Below, piece by piece: positions 9,871-19,089 of a stretch of DNA of 23,545 bases. This DNA comes from Trichomonas tenax (lineage: Eukaryota > Parabasalia > Trichomonadida > Trichomonadidae). Each line of letters begins with the position of its first letter. The stretch's first letter is position 1. Location of the stretch: the NCBI GenBank assembly GCA_023091735.1, contig JALKBU010000815.1, positions 1 to 23,545 of the forward strand, written 5' to 3'. The translations under genes were made by a program, and so were the position numbers. The notes under the pieces were generated by a model. The model was not told the origin of the DNA. It worked only from the letters and a program-made list of their open reading frames with translations, and searched no databases.

Positions 9871-10953
9871 TTATTTTGGTTTTCCGAATTCTGGGTGGTA
9901 CCTGAGGACCTCATTCCATGCGCGGTTCTTCAATTCTCTCAATTTGATGTCTTCACGCTCAAATTCGAAATCATCGAGTGGGAACGTAACTGGTTCATCT
10001 GTTGGATCGTGGAGCTTCTCCATGAATGGGTGCTCGAGCGCCTCATCGACAGTGATTCTCTTATCCGGATTCCACGTGAGCATGCGATCGACAAGGTCAA
10101 TCTCTTGTTCATCGAACTGTTTTCCTCTGAAGATCTGCTTCCAAGGGATCTTTGGCTTCTGGCCCAAGTTCTTGACATAGCGGACCGCGTTTTTGCTAGG
10201 ACACGTTGCGAGATCTTCATCAGAAGGACTTCCGATTATATCAACAATAAGCGAGATTTGGTTCGTTGTGGACCTTCCTGGGAACAAAGGCTTCCTCAAA
10301 ATCAACTCAGCGAGAATGCAGCCAACACTCCAGACGTCTAATTCCGGTCCGTATGTGTCATAGTTCAAAAGGACTTCTGGTGGTCTGTACCATCTCGTGG
10401 CAACGTATTCCGACAAGAATTCGGAGTTTTCGTCGGGTAAACTGATTCTCGCGAGACCAAAGTCGCCAATTTTGAGGTCGCAGTTCGAATTTACTAAAAG
10501 ATTTGATGGTTTCAAGTCTCTGTGAAGAACATTTGCGGAGTGAATGAATTTAAGTCCACGTAAAACTTGATAAATGAAAAATCGATGGTGATCTACTGTG
10601 ATTGATTGTCTGCTATTGATGATTTGGTAGAGATCTGTCTCCATTAAGTCCATGACGACAATCAATGACTCGAATTTCGAATAGTCTGGATTTGCAGTTA
10701 TATCAATAAGGTTCGTAATGTTCTCATGTTTCAGGTGAGACAGGATGCATACCTCGCGGAGGCAGCGTTTCGCATCAAGCGTCGTCTCAAAAATGCGTTC
10801 TACGCGTTTAACAGCGACTAATTTGCCTGTTTGCTTGTCTTTCGCCGCGAAAACGACACCATAGGCGCCTCTTCCGAGAAGCCTCTTGAACTGATAGCGA
10901 TTCTGCGTTTCATATTCAAGCTCTTCAATCAATACTTCCTTATCTCCGCTCAT
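9871..10953 (-). CDS. MAP kinase, ERK type, with S-E-Y activation motif
   Basis: A complete 360-residue Ser/Thr kinase of the CMGC group, predicted to be cytoplasmic/nuclear. It has the Gly-rich loop GRGAYGVV (27-34), ATP-binding K49 in VAVK, helix-C E67, catalytic HRDLKPSN (144-151), DFG (164-166), the activation segment to PPE (191-193), DVWSVG (206-211), a MAPK insert and a C-terminal DPTDEPV common-docking-like region. All catalytic residues are present, so it should be active. The dual-phosphorylation motif reads FL-S-E-Y-VATRWYR (181-183). Canonical ERKs have T-E-Y; the Ser codon is TCG (10411-10413). PPE replaces the usual APE. It is divergent from the Myb gene with about 895 bp between the starts. 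No good Inr was found close upstream. Confidence 0.95.
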   Translation of the reverse strand: MSGDKEVLIEELEYETQNRYQFKRLLGRGAYGVVFAAKDKQTGKLVAVKRVERIFETTLDAKRCLREVCILSHLKHENITNLIDITANPDYSKFESLIVVMDLMETDLYQIINSRQSITVDHHRFFIYQVLRGLKFIHSANVLHRDLKPSNLLVNSNCDLKIGDFGLARISLPDENSEFLSEYVATRWYRPPEVLLNYDTYGPELDVWSVGCILAELILRKPLFPGRSTTNQISLIVDIIGSPSDEDLATCPSKNAVRYVKNLGQKPKIPWKQIFRGKQFDEQEIDLVDRMLTWNPDKRITVDEALEHPFMEKLHDPTDEPVTFPLDDFEFEREDIKLRELKNRAWNEVLRYHPEFGKPK

Positions 10954-11848
10954 CTGTCACAAACATTCAACGACAACAGTTTACGTGTCAAATCTTTGAC
11001 TTATGTCAAGAGCCTTCTCTTCTTAAAATATAAGCCTGTTGTTAACCCAGCACATCTAAAATTTATTCCTAAACGTATTTTAATGAGTTTGAACTAAAAA
11101 TATTGATTTTCGAAATCTTGCTTGTTTTCGTTTACAACTACGATATAAATTTACAGATTCAGCAGCAGTATATGAAATCATTAAGAGAAATTTTCAAATC
11201 GCTTATAACTGCTCAATTAAAGAAGAGAACAAAAAAAATTACTGATAAATTTACCACCAAAAATGTTATCGACAAAAATATACAAAGTTTGACATGTAAA
11301 ATTTCCAGCCAATATTAAAATCAATCATCTCAGACCAAATAGCAGGATTTCAAATGTCACAAAGCAAAATTCAGAGATACAAACTTGTTCAGATATACCT
11401 AATTTATTTGAAGGTCAAATATGCTCAGAGTATGAAAATGGTTTAATATATTTTTGCCATGTAAATTCTCTAAAATGGCATGTAAATCATAACAACAAAA
11501 AATAAAGTCACTTGAAGTGAACATGTAATGCGTAATCAGGTCCATAACTCAATGGGAGAAAAATGGGGGTGATAATAGATAGGGTTTATCAAATTTTATC
11601 AGGTGGTAGTTTAAATATTGCAGGGTAATGAATGAATATTTTGGGGTTTTCGAGTTCTCAATGCGCGAGATCTGTAAATTGGTAAAATCCGGGCGCATCA
11701 AAGAAATACTCAATGCGCACATCCATAAATATAGACTTCTCAAAAGGTATAGATTGCTGCCATATAGGGTACGGATATAAAATGATGCAAAAAATAAAAG
11801 TGCCAATAAACGGTCAGCATTCAAAATTTCTCTGACGGTCACTAGTGA
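10954..11848. other. Divergent spacer between the MAP kinase and Myb genes
   Basis: No gene supported; the open frames here are AT-driven. CATGTAA occurs at 11292 (in GACATGTAAA), 11458 (GCCATGTAAAT), 11479 (GGCATGTAAAT) and 11522 (ACATGTAATG), always in the same orientation. These could be protein-binding sites for one or both genes, or chance in AT-rich DNA. Confidence 0.5.
11839..11844 (+). promoter_or_regulatory. Initiator element (Inr), TCACTA
   Basis: An exact fit to TCA+1-Y-(T/A), with A+1 at 11841 and the Myb gene's ATG 8 nt downstream. This is the clearest core promoter in the window and fixes the start of that gene. Confidence 0.75.
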
Positions 11849-12712
11849 ATGTCTTCAACTAATTCCGCTCCAATTGCGCCAACGAGGACGAGACAACGCA
11901 ACAATGTCTCTACGAAATTCCAGAAGTGGACGCCGGAGGAGGATGCGGAGCTCACAAGTCTAGTCCAGGGACAAGATAAAGTTAACTGGAACGAAATCGC
12001 GAAACATTTCCACGGAAAGTCATCTCAGCAGATACTGGAGCGCTGGACGAAGGTCCTCGACCCAACTCTCATGAAGGGATCGTGGACTAGACAAGAAGAC
12101 GAAACTATTATCAATTTCGTTAAACAGAAAGGAACGAAAAGCTGGACCAAACTGGCTGAGTTACTGCCAGGGAGGATCGGAAAACAGTGTCGTGAGCGCT
12201 GGATCAATCACTTGGACCCAGATATTAACAGGGGCCCGTGGTCGCCAGAAGAGGATCTAAAACTTATGGAATTACACTCACAGTTTGGAAATAAGTGGGT
12301 TAAGATCGCTTCTTTGATGCCTCACCGCTCCGATAATTCGATTAAAAACAGATGGAACTCTACACTTTGCAAACGCGCTTCAATGATGACTCCAGAGACA
12401 CAGAAATCAGTCAAATTCGTACCTAAATCAGCAGAGGATATGCCAAGACCTTCTCTTCTCCCTGAGGACGATCAATCTTGGTCAACTCGTTCGTTTACAC
12501 CACTTGGAACTATCGGATTAATATCACCGTTAGCACCAAGCGGAAGCCCATATACATTACAGTCTCCTATTAACCGAATGGGAATTGCATCCCCATGGTT
12601 AGATACGCCAAGGGGACTTTTCAACTCACCGATGAAAGGTGGAAACAGTAATGTTTCTCCTTCGCTGTCGGAAAGCCGTCAAGAATTGTTGAATTTAATT
12701 ATGAAGCAATGA
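11849..12712 (+). CDS. R1R2R3-type Myb DNA-binding protein, 287 aa
   Basis: A nuclear transcription-factor-like protein with three Myb repeats. R1 spans about 25-70 (W27, W47, W66), R2 about 77-121 (W79, W99, W118) and R3 about 129-172 (W131, W150, W169), so every Trp of the triads is kept. Typical linkers LDPTLMKGSW and LDPDINRGPW separate them, and R3 ends in the DNA-contact stretch SDNSIKNRWN. This three-repeat layout is like animal c-Myb; many trichomonad Mybs have two repeats. The C-terminal 110 residues are Ser/Pro-rich and hold about nine S/T-P sites (MTPE, FTPL, ISPL, GSPY, QSPI, ASPW, DTPR, NSPM, VSPS), candidates for proline-directed kinases. ATG is chosen from the Inr 8 nt upstream. 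Confidence 0.95.
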   Translation: MSSTNSAPIAPTRTRQRNNVSTKFQKWTPEEDAELTSLVQGQDKVNWNEIAKHFHGKSSQQILERWTKVLDPTLMKGSWTRQEDETIINFVKQKGTKSWTKLAELLPGRIGKQCRERWINHLDPDINRGPWSPEEDLKLMELHSQFGNKWVKIASLMPHRSDNSIKNRWNSTLCKRASMMTPETQKSVKFVPKSAEDMPRPSLLPEDDQSWSTRSFTPLGTIGLISPLAPSGSPYTLQSPINRMGIASPWLDTPRGLFNSPMKGGNSNVSPSLSESRQELLNLIMKQ

Positions 12713-13446
12713 TTCTGGTAGACAGATTCATGCTTGTTATCATTAAATACCAAAATAATATTCTCTCAACCTCACGATTTATTTCTACACGCATTCATTT
12801 AACGGATTATTTTTCGATTTTAATTCCTCCTTTTACTGGACAATTGTTAATGCAATCAATAGTTTATAATGAAAAACAAATAATTTTTTCATTTGGAGCC
12901 TTTCATTTACAAGAAAATTATTTCAATTATATTTTCATCTCATTCAAGATTTATGATTATCTCATTCATTCCAAAGCGAATAGCTATATAATATCTGAAA
13001 TGATACATTACAATAATTTCATTCTTAGGTTCATATTTTTTGTTATTAAATTAATGTAATGAAAGTTCAGACTTGTACAATTGAAATCAAGAGATGTGGC
13101 AATAGGTTGAGTATAATTCCAATGTGATTTGAATTTTAATCAGTAATATTTTTACTGTATGTAGTTTTATCGGTCATTTCAATTGTACAATTCTGAACAT
13201 CTAATAGCACATATATAAATATATGCTTAACTAGATATACTATATATATACTGGTATGATTATACTCTCCTGTGCTTTAATAGAGATATAATGTCTTTAA
13301 TGACATTCTAAAAACAGATCGATGACCGGGAAAAAATTTCCTTCTGCGGTGTAGTCCCGCGACCTTCATAACTTTTTATCTGATCAATATTTTTTCGATT
13401 TGAAAGTACTTTCATGTACTTATTGATAGTTGTCTATCCAGTGGTA
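12713..13446. other. Spacer downstream of the Myb gene
   Basis: AT-rich with no supported gene. The frame opening at the Myb stop codon and running to 13059 is rich in Ile, Phe and Asn and matches nothing known. A short hairpin, AATGTC...GACATT, lies near 13288-13310. A less AT-rich stretch around 13320-13365 is unexplained. Confidence 0.5.
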
Positions 13447-13543
13447 TAAGTGGCACAGTCTATATATCTATCAAATCATTGATTGCATTTCAAATCGTCC
13501 AAAAATATACGATTTCCAGCATAAATGTATGCACTAATATGCA

Positions 13544-13571
13544 GCGCTGAGGAAAGATGGTGTCTCAGCGC
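13544..13571. repeat. GC-rich hairpin inside the inverted-repeat element
   Basis: GCGCTGAG (13544-13551) and CTCAGCGC (13564-13571) are perfect inverted arms around a 12-nt loop. A run of T follows. It is the most GC-rich spot in the element. Confidence 0.6.
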
Positions 13572-13748
13572 ATAATTTTTTTTTTCATTGCCAAATCTAA
13601 GATTCTAAAATTTTACATTATTACAGCTGCAAATCCAAATCCCATCAAATTCAATAACTTTCATCTGTATAATCGCCCTCAAATCAATTAATGAATTAGT
13701 TGCGTTTTTAATTTTAAGCGTATAAGAGGCATTTGAATCAATAATACA

Positions 13749-13785
13749 CATAAAAATATCATATGCTGCATATGATATTTTTATG
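13749..13785. repeat. Perfect palindrome, 18-bp arms and 1-nt centre
   Basis: CATAAAAATATCATATGC (13749-13766) is followed by T and by its exact reverse complement (13768-13785). The last bases of the palindrome overlap the start of the right arm of the larger element, so it is nested at that arm's inner edge. Confidence 0.85.
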
Positions 13786-13860
13786 CTGGAAATCGTATAT
13801 TTTTGGACGATTTGAAATGCAATCAATGATTTGATAGATATATAGACAGTGCCACTTATA

Positions 13861-14553
13861 TATGGCGAAGATTTTGAAAAAAATACGTTTTTATTTAAAT
13901 TGCGCTTACTGTTCGCATGCTTATGTTTTTAAATTGATATTATATCGAATTCCCGCAAAGAGACATTGTAACTATATGGCCTCCGCAAAATTTGCCAAAT
14001 GTCAAAAATTTGTTAGGGCTTAAAAGTACCATTAATAGTATTACCGAAATGCTGCGATCCTAGTGGTACCATTATTTTGTAAACTAATATTGAGAGGATA
14101 CTGTCAAATTCACTTCTGACCGTTCAAATCATATACAGTATCTGAATTTGCTCAATGAAACCGAGACTTCTGAGCTGCAACATCAATCACAATCAAAAAT
14201 TCTATAATATTCCTAGCATTGGCATCGAATAAATCAAAACAATCACAAAATAAATTTTTTGAAAATCAAAATAAATGAATTAATTAGCATCCACACATTA
14301 TTCGGAGTTTAAAAATCAAATAAAATCAGAAAACCGTATTTCAATTTTTTTGGAAGCCAAAAGCAATACAAAAATATTAGCAAAGACATATAATATCTAA
14401 ATCTCAAATCAAAATAGAAAAATTTCAATTCTCTAAAATGAAATCAAACAAAATAATTGTGATTTCCATAATCAATATCCAATACAAAGCCTAAAAACGC
14501 AATAAAAACAATGTAAAGAATTAATTGTAAATTTTGTTCGTTATTTTTTTCAA
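13861..14553. other. Spacer upstream of the coiled-coil gene
   Basis: About 690 bp with no recognisable gene. The last 300 bp are very rich in A and poor in G on the plus strand. No Inr match was found near the ATG at 14554; the closest string is TTTTCAAATG, which lacks the pyrimidine after TCA. Confidence 0.5.
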
Positions 14554-16146
14554 ATGAGTTCTGCCCAAAATTCTTCGTCGATGAACAACAGCAGAGGCAG
14601 CAATCAGTTGTACATCGCTGAAGGCGCGAACAGGCTCAGGCAGAACGCGGTGTTCAAACGCATTCAGCAACAAAATCGCGTGCAAACATCACAAAAAACG
14701 AATAACGACCGACAACAGGCGAATCACCAAAGTGAAACAAATAACGTAGACCCAGCTGAAATGGAGCAACTAAGAAATGACTTAAAAGGAGGCTCAGATA
14801 TATCTGAAATTCCATCCGAAAAGCTTCAACCACTGAATTCTTACCTTCGCGAGCATGCACAGAACTGTGCGAACAACGAGGACTACGATGAAGCCGAATT
14901 ATCGAAGAATCTCGCAGATAAAGTTCAAACAGAATTTGAGAAGCGTTCTAACGATAAAAATGCGAAAGAAAGAGGAATGGACGGCAAAGCATCAGTCGAT
15001 ATGGACGAGTTCGAGCGTCGCTGCAAAGAAGAACTCGACCAACACGATGAAGAAACAAATTTGCGTCTTCAAAACTTAGATCGCCAGCACCAGAAGGAAA
15101 AAGAGGACTTCGAAAAGAAATGGAGCGAAGAAATGCCAAATAAATACAGAAAACCAAGTCAACATCTTCTTCAATTAAAACAAATCGAAAAGGTTTTAGC
15201 CAACAGTGGAGAATACGCACGCGCAAAGAGTGTCCATGGAGAAGTCGAAAATCTCCAAAATCAAGAGCTTCAGCAAGCTCAGGATGCTTTAATTCGCGAT
15301 TATAATTTTGCAAGCAAACGTCTCGAAAAGCAGCAAAACAAGGCCCGGCAAACATTGGAAGCTTCAAGGGCACATACAAGGAAGCTCCTTGAGACAAGGC
15401 AAGAAACAGAAAGACAGTCTGCTCTTAATAGAGCGAATGTTATCAAAACTCGTCAAAATGAAGCCCCAAGAATGCGCCCTGTTGTAACTGCTTCTGGAAC
15501 ACGCAGCTTCTCAAGATCAGGAGAACAGTCTACACAGAAGAATGACATCTTGCTTCCTCCTCTCAGAGCACCAAATGATCCACAGCTCATCGAGGAATCG
15601 AGAAGGAAACAGCGCGAAGAGAATAAGAAGAAACTCGCATATCAGAAGAAGAATGCAGAACTCACACTTGCGCGCGTATCATTGACAAGCGAGCCAGTCT
15701 CTCAGGAATCTTCTCAGCCATCTTCTAAAGCAAGCTCTCCAACAGCAACAAAGTCAGGCACAGACAGATTCAAACCAGATATCAATGTTGTTGATGACGC
15801 ATTGACTGAAAAGAACGACAAACAGTCCAACGCAGAGACTGCTGAAGAGACAAACAATGAAACACATAACACAGAAGATCCACAGCAGCAAACACTACAA
15901 CAAGAGGAAAATGATTTTGTTAGCGATAATGGAAAAAAGAAATCAGTTAAAGAGACAGGTGAGCAAAACTCGAGCCACTCTCTTAAGCAAGTTGTCGGCG
16001 ACAAACTTGAAACAATGAGTGATAATGAACAGACAAACGGCCAAGAGAAAGCTGGACTTTCTCCAATGGCTGCCATTTCTAATGCGATTTCATCTCCAGA
16101 AACCGTTCCAGTTGTTTCTAATCCACCACCACCAAATGAAATGTAA
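14554..16146 (+). CDS. Coiled-coil protein, 530 aa, function unknown
   Basis: A hydrophilic protein with no signal peptide or membrane segment. Residues 1-70 are Asn/Gln/Ser-rich. About 85-115 hold a helical motif, LQPLNSYLREHAQNC with DYDEAELSKNLADK. From roughly 130 to 300 it is a charged coiled coil. Within this, NKYRKPSQHLLQLKQIEKVL and GEYARAKSVHGEVENL form a motif I recall from other trichomonad coiled-coil proteins of unknown role. Another basic helix (ESRRKQREENKKKLAYQKK) follows near 350-370. The remainder is disordered and Thr/Glu/Gln-rich, ending in PPPPNEM. A cytoskeletal role is plausible, since parabasalids have an elaborate cytoskeleton, but this is inference. The stop overlaps TAAA (16144-16147). 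Confidence 0.9.
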   Translation: MSSAQNSSSMNNSRGSNQLYIAEGANRLRQNAVFKRIQQQNRVQTSQKTNNDRQQANHQSETNNVDPAEMEQLRNDLKGGSDISEIPSEKLQPLNSYLREHAQNCANNEDYDEAELSKNLADKVQTEFEKRSNDKNAKERGMDGKASVDMDEFERRCKEELDQHDEETNLRLQNLDRQHQKEKEDFEKKWSEEMPNKYRKPSQHLLQLKQIEKVLANSGEYARAKSVHGEVENLQNQELQQAQDALIRDYNFASKRLEKQQNKARQTLEASRAHTRKLLETRQETERQSALNRANVIKTRQNEAPRMRPVVTASGTRSFSRSGEQSTQKNDILLPPLRAPNDPQLIEESRRKQREENKKKLAYQKKNAELTLARVSLTSEPVSQESSQPSSKASSPTATKSGTDRFKPDINVVDDALTEKNDKQSNAETAEETNNETHNTEDPQQQTLQQEENDFVSDNGKKKSVKETGEQNSSHSLKQVVGDKLETMSDNEQTNGQEKAGLSPMAAISNAISSPETVPVVSNPPPPNEM

Positions 16147-16402
16147 ATTACAATTATGTTTTTTTATTTTCTTCATATATTCTTTTATTACTCTTCCTTA
16201 ATATATAAATAGGAGTTGATAAGTGACATCTAAAATCTCTGTGTCAAGTGGTGGATTAAGGATGACTAACATGAAAAGTGACATTCGAGGAAAATGATTT
16301 TCAATATCATTATGAATGCCAAATATTTTAAAATCATTAACTGCAATAATATAGTAAAAATGATGTAATAACTATTTATTAATATTATATTGAAAATATA
16401 AT

Positions 16403-16804
16403 TCATTTTTTCAACACAATTTTCAATATTTCAACAATCAAAATAATTAAATAATTTATAATAGGAGAAGTCTTTGTCAATCGAAAACGACAAGAAACTT
16501 TATAAAATTTTATACTATAACTGTTCTGTGATACAAAGTTTATTAATCTCATTGGTTCGCTGCAGTAAATATTAATTACATCGACGTAATTAAACGCCTC
16601 AGGATTGGTTTCTGGGTTTCCTTTAGTTTCAAAATAAACATCAACTCTTTTTGTATATACAAAAACATAATTACCAATACTTTCTAGTAATGAATTCTTT
16701 TTAAATACGCCTGTATGATTATGAGGGGATTGAACTATTATGACTTGCCAATAGCATATGGCTCCTTGATCTAAAGAATTGTTTATTCCAGCATCAGTTT
16801 CTAT
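16403..16804 (-). other. Minus-strand open frame of 133 codons without a start, relic
   Basis: An uninterrupted frame from 16804 to TGA at 16403-16405, with no ATG until the last third. Readable parts are QGAICYWQVIIVQSP, GVFKKNSLLESIGNYVF, KRVDVYFETKGNPETN and FNYVDVINIYCSEP. GVFKKNSLLESIG looks like an LRR_5 repeat and the YxxVxNIYC pattern recalls the NIYYC stretch of the LRR relic near 18070, so a BspA-type C-terminal remnant is likely. Its upstream end is antisense to plus-strand copy D. The identity is tentative. Confidence 0.4.
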
Positions 16805-17175
16805 TTACATAGTGCAAATCCTTTCAATCCTCTGAAATATATTGAGCGATTTATTTTCATTATCTGTCTTATCAAGATTGCATATATACAAAAGATGTGT
16901 CTCGATTATTTTCATATCCTTTATGCAAGCCTGGTGATACTTATATTGCTCCAAAGGCAACAAAAATCATTGGTCAATATGTTTTTTGTCATAACAATAT
17001 CATTAAAACAATTATTTTCCAAAATGATGTTGAATTGCTTGATAGATATTCTTTATACAATATGGCGAATCTCACCAGAATTAGTCTACCATTTGAAAAT
17101 TCCGTAAAATGTATTTACTCGTTCGAACTTTAATGCATCAAATATAACATATTATTTTGGAAATCCTTTTCAAAA
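16745..17175 (+). pseudogene. BspA-like module, copy D, heavily decayed
   Basis: Plus-strand remains of the module. KELFIPASVS (about 16773-16802) is followed in another frame by NPFNPLKYIERFIF, then in another by a block from LFSYPLCKPGDTYIAPK through TKIIGQYVF, TIIFQNDVELL and LTRISLPFENS to 17133. After a further frameshift come FNASNITYYFGNPF (about 17130-17168). At least three frame changes and the absence of the N-terminal MSETTVYC part make it a pseudogene. Confidence 0.75.
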
Positions 17176-17950
17176 AATTGCAGTTGCAACATAAATAACT
17201 TTTCAATTCTTAGGCTATCACTTACCCTTCATATATTATTATTAATTTAAAAATGATTCAAGAATTTGCTGTTATTATTCTTTTCATAATTATTTAAGTA
17301 AAAATATAAATACTCCTATTGGCAATGATCTATAATAGAATTTAACAATCTTTAATGTATTGCATGGATTTCGAATATTGGGAGTAAAGTAAACGCTTTC
17401 ATCTTCCATCTTTTCAACAGGTTGTCCAAAGAAAAAATCACCGGAATATGTTTTTTTGAACAAATATTTTCGGAATTTTAGTTCCCCATTGGCCTCTGTA
17501 CTGAAGTTCAACACTCTCTAAGCATATTATTAATTTTTCAATTGAAGTATGTAAAAACATTTCCGTAGGTGAATATGCGAAATTTATTGGTAAAACTAAT
17601 GTATCAACAGAAACAGCTCAAAATAAATACGCTCCTGAATTAATAATTTTTATGCCATGCTCGAAAACTAACTTTAATCTTACAAATTAATAACAAATTT
17701 CCTATTTTATGTGAGTATTAAATATATATCGACTTCAGCTTTGAATGTTAGATCTATTTAATTAAATATAGATCCAAAAGATTACATCGTAAATAATGTC
17801 CAATTTTGTAACATAAAATGGACCTTAGAATTTTACAAGAAAACAATAACATACAACATTGAAAAGTTGATGGATCGAGAATAGCAATTATTTTTCTGCG
17901 TACAAGCAAAAAAAGACTATCAAATGTAAACGTACATTTTGTTTGTTGAT
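17176..17950. other. Low-information stretch between BspA relics
   Basis: No gene can be supported. On the minus strand at 17290-17514 a 74-codon frame (FSTEANGELKF..., ending NPCNTLKIVKFYYRSLPIGV...) has moderately good composition. Its FYYRSLP faintly resembles the YYCRSPN stretch of the neighbouring LRR relic, so it may be another remnant. It has no ATG at its head. Confidence 0.35.
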
Positions 17951-18960
17951 AAACAAAGTCACGATCTGTAATTGATTTTTTGAAAAATGTTTGAAATGAA
18001 TATGAACTTGTGACATGAACATTGAAATTATTTGGAAATTCTCGACTGATATTTGGACTCCGACAGTAATAAATATTAGTTATAGAAGCGTAATCAAAAA
18101 TGCCTCCTACTGAAACAACATTTTTTTGGAATAACTACTGTCAATAAATTTCGACAACCACGGAAAACTCCATTTCCAAGTGATGTTATAGACTGAGGAA
18201 AAATAATTTCTGTCAGCTTAATACATTCATAAAATATTCTATATAGAATCTGCTTAATGTTCATTCAACTGATGTCTATTTTTTGAACATAAAAGGAATT
18301 CCCAAATCCATATGTTGAACATTCCAAAATTTGATTTTTTAATAATTCCGCTGAATCCGCCAATATATAAAATATCTATAACACTTGGTAGTATGTCAAT
18401 ATCAGATCACGATGGATACTTTAAGAAACTTCTGAGATCAGCGCTATATAAATTACCATTATGAACAATATATTTTGGACTTTTCGAAGAGATGTTTCTT
18501 AAATATTTTGTAAGTCCAAATGCTGTATTTTTTATAATTTCGACATTCAAAGGCACAGTAAAATTTGGGATTGAACATGCCCATAAAAAGCTCTGAGGAA
18601 TTACTTTTAAATTGTCTTGAAGGATTAAATTTTCTAGTTCGCCCCATGAAAAATGATTTGCACCGCTAAATATCATATTTGAACAATTATATAAATCAAT
18701 CTTCTTTATTTATATTGAACCAAATGCTGTATTTTCAACGCCCAATAATGAAGGTGGAAATATAATAACATCAATTGTTGAACCCACAAATGCTTTTGTA
18801 CAGACTTTTTTTCAATTTCTTTGGTAATTTTAGTTCATTAATATTGCATCTATAAAATGCATGTGTGCCAATTGATGTAACATCATAATTTTCGATTGAA
18901 TCTTGAATTGTCAATATTTCAATTTTTCTCTACTTATGCATGCAGTCACACCATCACCTA
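17950..18960 (-). pseudogene. BspA-like LRR_5 pseudogene
   Basis: Reading leftward on the minus strand, typical LRR_5 repeats appear: YDVTSIGTHAFYRCNINELKLP, then FVGSTIDVIIFPPSLLG, then GELENLILQDNLKVIPQSF with FTVPLNVEIIKNTAFG and KYIVHNGNLYSADLRSFLKYPS. These are followed by IKLTEIIFPQSITSLGNGVF. The post-repeat tail is FDYASITNIYYCRSPN, then FPNNFNVHVTSSYSF. The frame is broken by a stop after AFGSI, TGA after KYPS (18407-18409), a shift in the T-run at 18121-18127 and others. LRR_5 repeats form the ligand-facing part of BspA-like surface proteins; this copy cannot make one. Confidence 0.75.
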
Positions 18961-19089
18961 TTTGTAGCTCATTGGATAAAATTGTATATGCAATGTCAAC
19001 TTCCTTCACAGATTATGGTTTTGCAAGGCCAGATTTCAATGAAAAATTTCTAAATAAGGCTCAAATTTTTTAATGAAAATGTCTAAATT

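Larger units (their letters stand above)
13447..13858. mobile_element. MITE-like inverted-repeat element, 412 bp with TA flanks
   Basis: Two inverted arms, 13445-13525 and 13780-13860, match at 80 of 81 positions (mismatch 13457/13848) and enclose 254 bp. The ends read TA-TAAGTGGCAC...GTGCCACTTA-TA, consistent with a TA target-site duplication as made by Tc1/mariner-type transposases; trichomonads carry mariner elements. There is no transposase gene inside, so it would be non-autonomous. The only frame inside (13605-13826, minus) uses arm sequence and resembles no known protein. The near-identity of the arms suggests recent insertion or gene conversion. Transcribed, it could fold into a hairpin of about 80 bp. 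Confidence 0.75.

Noticed and set aside
9895..10341. 148-codon plus-strand frame
   Set aside because: It is the antisense shadow of the MAP kinase gene, whose catalytic motifs are complete on the minus strand.
12709..13059. 116-codon frame overlapping the Myb stop codon
   Set aside because: Its composition is unlike the genes here, it has no recognisable domain, and it starts inside the 3' end of the Myb gene.
13605..13826. 73-codon minus-strand frame within the inverted-repeat element
   Set aside because: It is partly built from the arm and the palindrome and does not resemble any transposase.
14948..15397. 149-codon minus-strand frame
   Set aside because: It is the antisense shadow of the 530-aa coiled-coil gene.
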